Below are positions 59,997 through 64,000 of a stretch of DNA of 64,000 nt, piece by piece. The notes beneath the pieces are model-generated. The model was not told the origin of the DNA, did no database searches, and worked only from the letters and a program-made list of their open reading frames with translations. The stretch covers positions 2,046,001-2,110,000 of the forward strand of contig NZ_CP090063.1 of NCBI RefSeq assembly GCF_021391495.1. Reading direction: 5' to 3'. The stretch's first letter is position 1; every line of letters starts with the position of its first letter. Both the position numbers and the translations under genes were made by a program. The DNA is from Amycolatopsis acidiphila (lineage in GTDB: Bacteria; Actinomycetota; Actinomycetes; Mycobacteriales; Pseudonocardiaceae).

Positions 59997-60968
59997 CTAG
60001 CTCACAAGGGATTTGATGCGATCCAGCCGGGAGCGGCGGTCGCGTCGCGCGGCGAGCGCCGCGGCGAGGTCGACGGGGACGAACGACACCAGGTCGCCGG
60101 TCCTGGCCTGTGCGATCCGGTCGCGGTCGGCGGAGACGACCGTGCCGATCGTCGCGTAGCCGCCGCCGGTGACCGCGTCGTTGAGCAGCACGATCGGCTC
60201 GTCGCCGCCGGGCACCTGGATCGAGCCGACGGGATAGCCGAGGTCGACGACGTTCGCCGGGTCGCTGCCCGCGCCGAACGGCTGCTCGCGCTCGACGAAG
60301 TCGAGCTTTCCGCCACGCAGCCGGTAGCCGACCCGGTCGGCGTCCTTGGTGATCTTCCACTCGGTCCCCAGGAACGATTCCATCCCGGCGTCGGTCAGCC
60401 GGTACGAGCACAGGCCCACGACTGTCCGAAGTGGAGTGACCGAGGGATGTTCCGGGCGCAGCTCATCGGGCACCCGTACGCCGGGCCGGGCGCCGCTCGC
60501 CTCGCCGAGCGGGAGCCGGTCGCCTTCGGCGAGCTTCCGCCCGTCGAGACCGCCGAGCCCGGTGAGCGTGTAGGTCGAGCGCGACCCGAGGTACTCGGGC
60601 ACCGCGATCCCGCCGCTCACGGCGATGTACGGCCGGGCGCCCGCGGTGATCATGGCGAACGACAGCACGTCGCCCGGCTTGACCGCGAAGGCTTCCCACG
60701 TCGGCACCGGTTCGCCGTTGAGGCTCAGCGGCGCTTCCGCACCGGTCACGGCGACGATCCGCGAGTCGGTGAACTCGAGCTTCGGCCCGATGTAGGTCGC
60801 TTCGAGCGTGGCGGCGCCTTCGGGGTTGCCGACGAGCAGGTTGGCCGCACGGTGGGAGAACTGGTCCATCGCGCCCGACGGCGGCATCCCGATCTCGTAG
60901 AACCCGTCGCGCCCGGTGTCCTGCACCGTGGTGGACAGGCCGGGGGAGTGCACGATCAGCTCACTCAT
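59997..60968 (-). CDS. pxpC: PxpC (5-oxoprolinase subunit C)/biotin-dependent carboxyltransferase family protein
   Basis: 323 residues. VHSPGLSTTVQDTGRDGFYEIGMPPSGAMDQFSHRAANLLVGN is the KipA/PxpC signature; FGAGSDPANVVDLGYPVGSIQVPGGDEPIVLLNDAVTGGGYATIG is the second. It forms a heterodimer with PxpB resembling the urea carboxylase transferase domain. It is coupled to PxpB by ATGA, and 9 bp from BCCP. ATG 60968. Confidence 0.88.
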   Translation of the reverse strand: MSELIVHSPGLSTTVQDTGRDGFYEIGMPPSGAMDQFSHRAANLLVGNPEGAATLEATYIGPKLEFTDSRIVAVTGAEAPLSLNGEPVPTWEAFAVKPGDVLSFAMITAGARPYIAVSGGIAVPEYLGSRSTYTLTGLGGLDGRKLAEGDRLPLGEASGARPGVRVPDELRPEHPSVTPLRTVVGLCSYRLTDAGMESFLGTEWKITKDADRVGYRLRGGKLDFVEREQPFGAGSDPANVVDLGYPVGSIQVPGGDEPIVLLNDAVTGGGYATIGTVVSADRDRIAQARTGDLVSFVPVDLAAALAARRDRRSRLDRIKSLVS

Positions 60969-61867
60969 CGGTACAGCACCTCCAGCAGCTCGCTGTTGAG
61001 CGCGTCGGGGTCGGCGAGGAACTCGGCAGGGCTGAACTCGAACTCGCGGATGCGGTAGGCGAAGGTGCCGGCCTCGACCTCGGCACGCACCTGGTCGAAC
61101 TCCGCCCGGTCGATCGCCCGGTACCGGAAGACGTCCCCCGCTCGTGGGAACACGCTGCGCTCGCGGAAGTCCGGCAGCGTCTGCGACACGTCGAGCACCG
61201 GCGCCGGCGCGATGCCGAACAGCTGGTAGCCGCCCGCGCCCCGCACGGGGTAGACCACGGAGAACGCGCCGCCGTAGCCGAACGCGCGTTCCGGCGTGTC
61301 GGTGCGCGGCCGGACGTACTTGGGCACCTCGATCTGCCGGTCGCGGGGCACCATCTGGTAGCAGAACGGCAGGCCGGGCACGAAGCCGAGCATCGTGACG
61401 ATGTACGGCGCACCGGCGAGCGCGTCGATCAGCTGCGGCACCCCGGCGTAGCCGTTGATGCGGGCCGCGTACTCGAGGTCTGTCGCGTCCGGGTCCTGGT
61501 GGCGGTCGCGGAAGCGCAGCAGCGTCTCGCGGGTCCACGGGTCGTCGTAGAGGATCGGCACGTCCACGACGCGGGTCGGCAGCACCTGGTCGGCGGTCAG
61601 CGCGGTCGCCGACTCCTCCAGCGCGCGCAGCTGCTCCACCAGCTCCGCGGGGTGAAGCACGTCCGGGTCGAGCCGGATCAGGTAGGAGGCGTTGGACGGG
61701 CAGATGTCGATCACGCCGGGCACGGACCGCGCACGCAGGGCGGCGGTGATGGTCATGGCCTTGAAGTTCGCCTCCAGGCTCATCGCCTGGTCGATCTCGA
61801 CGAACACGAACTCGTCGCCGCCGTACTCGTAGCGGGCGGGCGGCAGCACCAGGTCGGTCGTGGTCAC
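60965..61867 (-). CDS. pxpB: PxpB (5-oxoprolinase subunit B)/KipI family protein
   Basis: 300 residues. The C-terminal half has YIVTMLGFVPGLPFCYQMVPRD and RTDTPERAFGYGGAFSVVYPVRGAGGYQLFG (the KipI/PxpB cyclophilin-like core), while the N-terminal half is the second cyclophilin-like lobe. GTG 61867 is chosen because GAGGAGGGTGCC precedes it. Relatives form the ATP-dependent 5-oxoprolinase with PxpA and PxpC. It is divergent from pxpA, separated by 138 bp. Confidence 0.88.
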   Translation of the reverse strand: MTTTDLVLPPARYEYGGDEFVFVEIDQAMSLEANFKAMTITAALRARSVPGVIDICPSNASYLIRLDPDVLHPAELVEQLRALEESATALTADQVLPTRVVDVPILYDDPWTRETLLRFRDRHQDPDATDLEYAARINGYAGVPQLIDALAGAPYIVTMLGFVPGLPFCYQMVPRDRQIEVPKYVRPRTDTPERAFGYGGAFSVVYPVRGAGGYQLFGIAPAPVLDVSQTLPDFRERSVFPRAGDVFRYRAIDRAEFDQVRAEVEAGTFAYRIREFEFSPAEFLADPDALNSELLEVLYR

Positions 61868-61921
61868 GGCACCCTCCTCTCGGGTTGGGCTCACCTTTGC
61901 CGTCCGGCTGCCTCGACGCTA

Positions 61922-61961
61922 TTGGACATCCGGGACAGGTGCCCGCCCACGCGTTGTCCAA
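61922..61961. promoter_or_regulatory. Inverted repeat in the divergent pxp promoter
   Basis: TTGGACA (61922-61928) and TGTCCAA (61955-61961) are perfect inverted 7-mers 33 bp apart, about three helical turns, between pxpB and pxpA. A possible regulator site for both transcripts; the regulator is not in the window. Confidence 0.45.
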
Positions 61962-62005
61962 CCGGGCGAATTGCCGTCGCGCCCCGGGGCTCGCACGCTG
62001 GAGGC

Positions 62006-62773
62006 ATGAAGAAGCTGATCGATCTCAACGCCGATGCCGGGGAGAGCTTCGGGCGGTGGCGCCTCGGCGACGACGAGCACCTGCTACCGCTGGTCAGCTC
62101 GGTGAACGTGGCCTGCGGCTGGCACGCCGGGGACCCGGCGACGATGCGCCGGTCGGTCGAGCTGGCGCGCGAGGCCGGGACGGCGCTGGGCGCGCACCCC
62201 GGGCTCCCGGATCTCGCGGGCTTCGGCCGGAGGTCGATGGCCCTCTCCCCGGCGGACGCGGCCGACGCGTGCCTGTACCAGTACGGCGCCCTGCGCGGGT
62301 TCGCCGACGCGCTCGGCGTACCGGTCGCGCACGTGAAGCCGCACGGGGCGTTCTACGGGCTGACCATGCGGGACCCGGAGGTGACCGACGCGATCGTGCA
62401 GGCGTGCCGGGCGGTGTCGCCGGAGCTGATCGTGGTGCTGCTCGCGGGCGAGACGGCTGCCAGGGCGGAGGCGGCGGGTGTGCGGGTGGCGCGCGAGGCG
62501 TTCGCCGACCTGGAGTACGACGACAACGGGCACATCATCATCGAGCCGCAGCCGCTGGCGAAGGACCCGCGGGCTTGCGCCGACCGGGTGCTGGACATCC
62601 TCGACGGCCACGTCACGTCGGCCGGCGGCAAGCGCGTCGAGGTGGACGCGGACACCATCTGCCTGCACGGGGACCGCCCGAACGCGGTCGAGATCGCGGC
62701 GGCGATCCGCGACCGCCTGGCCCCGGCGGAGGTGACGGTGGCGCCGATCGCGGAGGTACTCGCGGCGCGGTAG
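62006..62773 (+). CDS. pxpA: PxpA (5-oxoprolinase subunit A)/LamB-YcsF family protein
   Basis: 255 residues. LIDLNADAGESFGRW (usual form DLNCDLGE), NVACGWHAGDP, ALGAHPGLPDLAGFGRR, KPHGAFYG and LHGDRPNAVEIAAAI are the YcsF/PxpA conserved stretches with metal- and substrate-binding His and Asp residues. It hydrolyses the activated lactam ring (5-oxoproline to glutamate in characterised systems). GCTGGAGGC precedes ATG 62006. Only one PxpA serves two PxpBC pairs in this window. Confidence 0.88.
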   Translation: MKKLIDLNADAGESFGRWRLGDDEHLLPLVSSVNVACGWHAGDPATMRRSVELAREAGTALGAHPGLPDLAGFGRRSMALSPADAADACLYQYGALRGFADALGVPVAHVKPHGAFYGLTMRDPEVTDAIVQACRAVSPELIVVLLAGETAARAEAAGVRVAREAFADLEYDDNGHIIIEPQPLAKDPRACADRVLDILDGHVTSAGGKRVEVDADTICLHGDRPNAVEIAAAIRDRLAPAEVTVAPIAEVLAAR

Positions 62774-62785
62774 GGCTGCCCGCCC

Positions 62786-63754
62786 TCAGACCTCGTCCAG
62801 ATGTGCCGGGTCCAGGACGAACTCCGTGTGCGCCGCCAGCGCGTCCGCCGCCTCGGGGGTCACCTCGCGGAAGCGCACGGTGTCCTGCCCGGGCCGTAGC
62901 TGCCCCACCTTCCACAGCGCCGCGTGGACGACCGTCGCGATCACCGTGAACCCACCCGAGCTGGGGCCGTCGGGGCCGAGGATCGTGGGCACGTCGCCGT
63001 TCACGATGACTCCGCCGAGGGGGTAGCTTGCGTCCAGCACGTTCGACGGGTGGTCCCCGGCGAGCCCCGCCCCGTCGCGCGCCCATGCGAAGTCGTGCGG
63101 GTTGAGCAGCACCCCCAGCCGGTCGGAGTTCAGGTTCACCCGCCACCGTGCCGACGTGAACTCGCGCCAGTCCGCCGCGGTCAGGAACTGCGGGTCCGCC
63201 TGCGGCCCGCGCACCACCTCGAGCTCCCAGTCCCGGTGGTGGACCGGCCGCAGTGACTGCGGCACCCGCAGCTTCCGCCCGCGCCCCGCGCCGACCGGCA
63301 GCAGATCGCCCCGGATGAGCGCTCGCCCGTCGAGCCCGCCGATGCCGCCCATCGTGTGCAGCGCCCGCGCGCCCAGCACCGGCGGCACGTCGATCCCGCC
63401 GGAAACCGCCAGGTACAACCGGAAACCGGCCCCCGGCGGCGCACCCGAGGCCAGCACGTCGCCCGGCGCGACCTCCAGCGCCTCCCACAACGGCACCGGC
63501 GCCCCGTTCAGCGACGGGCTGCCCGCGCCGCAGAACGCGACCACTCCGGCGAACCGCGCCCGCGCGGTGAACCGGCCCACCGGGATCTCCAGCCCCGCCG
63601 CGCCTGGATCATTGCCCACCAGGACATTGGCCAGCCGGAACGCGAGGTGGTCGACCGGCCCGGCCGGGAACAGCCCGCGCGCCTGGAGCCCGACGCGGCC
63701 CGGGTGGTCCTGGATGGTGACCTGCGTGCCCGGCTCGATGATCTCCAGGGTCAC
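62786..63754 (-). CDS. Second PxpC/biotin-dependent carboxyltransferase family protein
   Basis: 322 residues. PGTQVTIQDHPGRVGLQARGLFPAGPVDHLAFRLANVLVGN matches PxpC, and DHPSNVLDASYPLGGVIVNGDVPTILGPDGPSSGGFTVIATVV matches its second signature. It is clearly diverged from the copy at 59997 (different lengths and motif details such as GAGSDPANVVD versus GDHPSNVLD). Convergent with pxpA and coupled to the PxpB-like gene at 63751 by an ATGA overlap. Confidence 0.88.
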   Translation of the reverse strand: MTLEIIEPGTQVTIQDHPGRVGLQARGLFPAGPVDHLAFRLANVLVGNDPGAAGLEIPVGRFTARARFAGVVAFCGAGSPSLNGAPVPLWEALEVAPGDVLASGAPPGAGFRLYLAVSGGIDVPPVLGARALHTMGGIGGLDGRALIRGDLLPVGAGRGRKLRVPQSLRPVHHRDWELEVVRGPQADPQFLTAADWREFTSARWRVNLNSDRLGVLLNPHDFAWARDGAGLAGDHPSNVLDASYPLGGVIVNGDVPTILGPDGPSSGGFTVIATVVHAALWKVGQLRPGQDTVRFREVTPEAADALAAHTEFVLDPAHLDEV

Positions 63755-64000
63755 TGCCGCCCCAGATGGCCGGCCACGGAAAACGGCTCCTCCGCGATCT
63801 CGTACCGGTACCGGTTTTCCAGCACCAGCCTGCGGATCTCGGTCAGCTCGTCCTCCTCGACCCGGAAGAACCGCAGCCGGTCCCCGGCCCGCACCAGGAA
63901 CGGCGACGCGGCGAACACGTCGTTGTGCGCGAGGGCGTCGAAGATCGGGACGGTGCGGCCGATCAGCTGGTAGCTGCCGGGCGACTCGACGGGGAACACC
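63751..64000 (-). CDS. Second PxpB/KipI family protein (C-terminal part; gene runs off the right edge)
   Basis: About 83 C-terminal residues are visible, beginning FPVESPGSYQLIGRTVPIFD, the last beta strands of the KipI/PxpB core, and ending FSVAGHLGRQ. The N-terminus lies beyond the window. Stop codon overlaps the second PxpC start by ATGA, so it is the partner of that protein. Confidence 0.8.
   Translation of the reverse strand, partial: VFPVESPGSYQLIGRTVPIFDALAHNDVFAASPFLVRAGDRLRFFRVEEDELTEIRRLVLENRYRYEIAEEPFSVAGHLGRQ

Overview
The window is chromosomal DNA of a very GC-rich actinomycete. Genes are densely packed, GTG starts are common, 4-bp ATGA/GTGA overlaps link operon genes, and TetR, GntR, LacI, PucR and AsnC regulators are abundant. 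Gene content and style suggest the Pseudonocardiaceae, with Amycolatopsis as the best guess; this is inferred from the proteins, not from a marker gene. I see no rRNA, tRNA, CRISPR array, insertion sequence, phage gene or PKS/NRPS cluster.

Layout. 1-4 kb: the start of an Lrp/AsnC regulator divergent from a homodimeric 2-oxoacid dehydrogenase E1 (a pair resembling mdeR/mdeB), a secreted DUF11 protein and a VOC protein. 4-7 kb: a TetR/SDR pair, then a SigE-family sigma factor with a membrane LCP protein. 7-9.6 kb: a divergent MocR regulator/MFS transporter pair, both frameshifted. 9.6-12.4 kb: a HEAT-repeat protein, a STAS protein, and a degenerate GHKL protein behind a near-perfect SigF/SigB-type promoter. 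12.4-19.9 kb: a six-gene catabolic operon (LacI regulator, FAD oxidoreductase, hydantoinase/oxoprolinase, small HExxH protein, GntP-like permease, alpha/beta hydrolase) with two matching operators at its promoter. 20-25 kb: a PEP mutase/isocitrate lyase family enzyme, a tandem USP, and a TetR-controlled SDR operon whose first gene is decayed. 25-30 kb: a PaoABC-like molybdenum aldehyde dehydrogenase, a crotonase and a TetR with a perfect operator. 30-40.6 kb: an ECF42-type sigma factor with its DGPF partner, MHS and MFS transporters, a metallo-beta-lactamase-fold protein, hemerythrin, an iron permease-like protein, PucR and DUF202 proteins.

40.6-48.5 kb: a GntR-regulated CoA-thioester locus (acyl-CoA dehydrogenase, MaoC-type hydratase, CitE-type lyase, CoA-transferase) matching the logic of itaconate/citramalate breakdown, next to a single-chain BC-BCCP-CT acyl-CoA carboxylase. 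49-53.3 kb: proline catabolism (PucR regulator, P5C dehydrogenase, proline dehydrogenase). 53.3-54.2 kb: an alpha/beta hydrolase preceded by a 16-codon leader ORF and overlapping hairpins that look like an attenuator. 54.2-58.4 kb: an OFA-family transporter, a PAP2-DAG kinase fusion, a GH16 lipoprotein and a KTSC protein. 58.4-64 kb: a 5-oxoprolinase-type locus with dedicated biotin carboxylase and BCCP genes, PxpC, PxpB, a divergent PxpA, and a second PxpC/PxpB pair running off the end.

Most of the window is peripheral carbon and nitrogen catabolism plus stress response, with local regulators and recognisable operators. The most novel-looking items are the LacI-controlled operon with its small metallopeptidase-like protein, the leader-ORF attenuator before the hydrolase, the split biotin carboxylase/PxpABC locus with a duplicated PxpBC pair, the SigF/SigB-type promoters, and a recurrent in-frame DNA motif (TCC-nnn-GTG-GAC) carried by rare codons.
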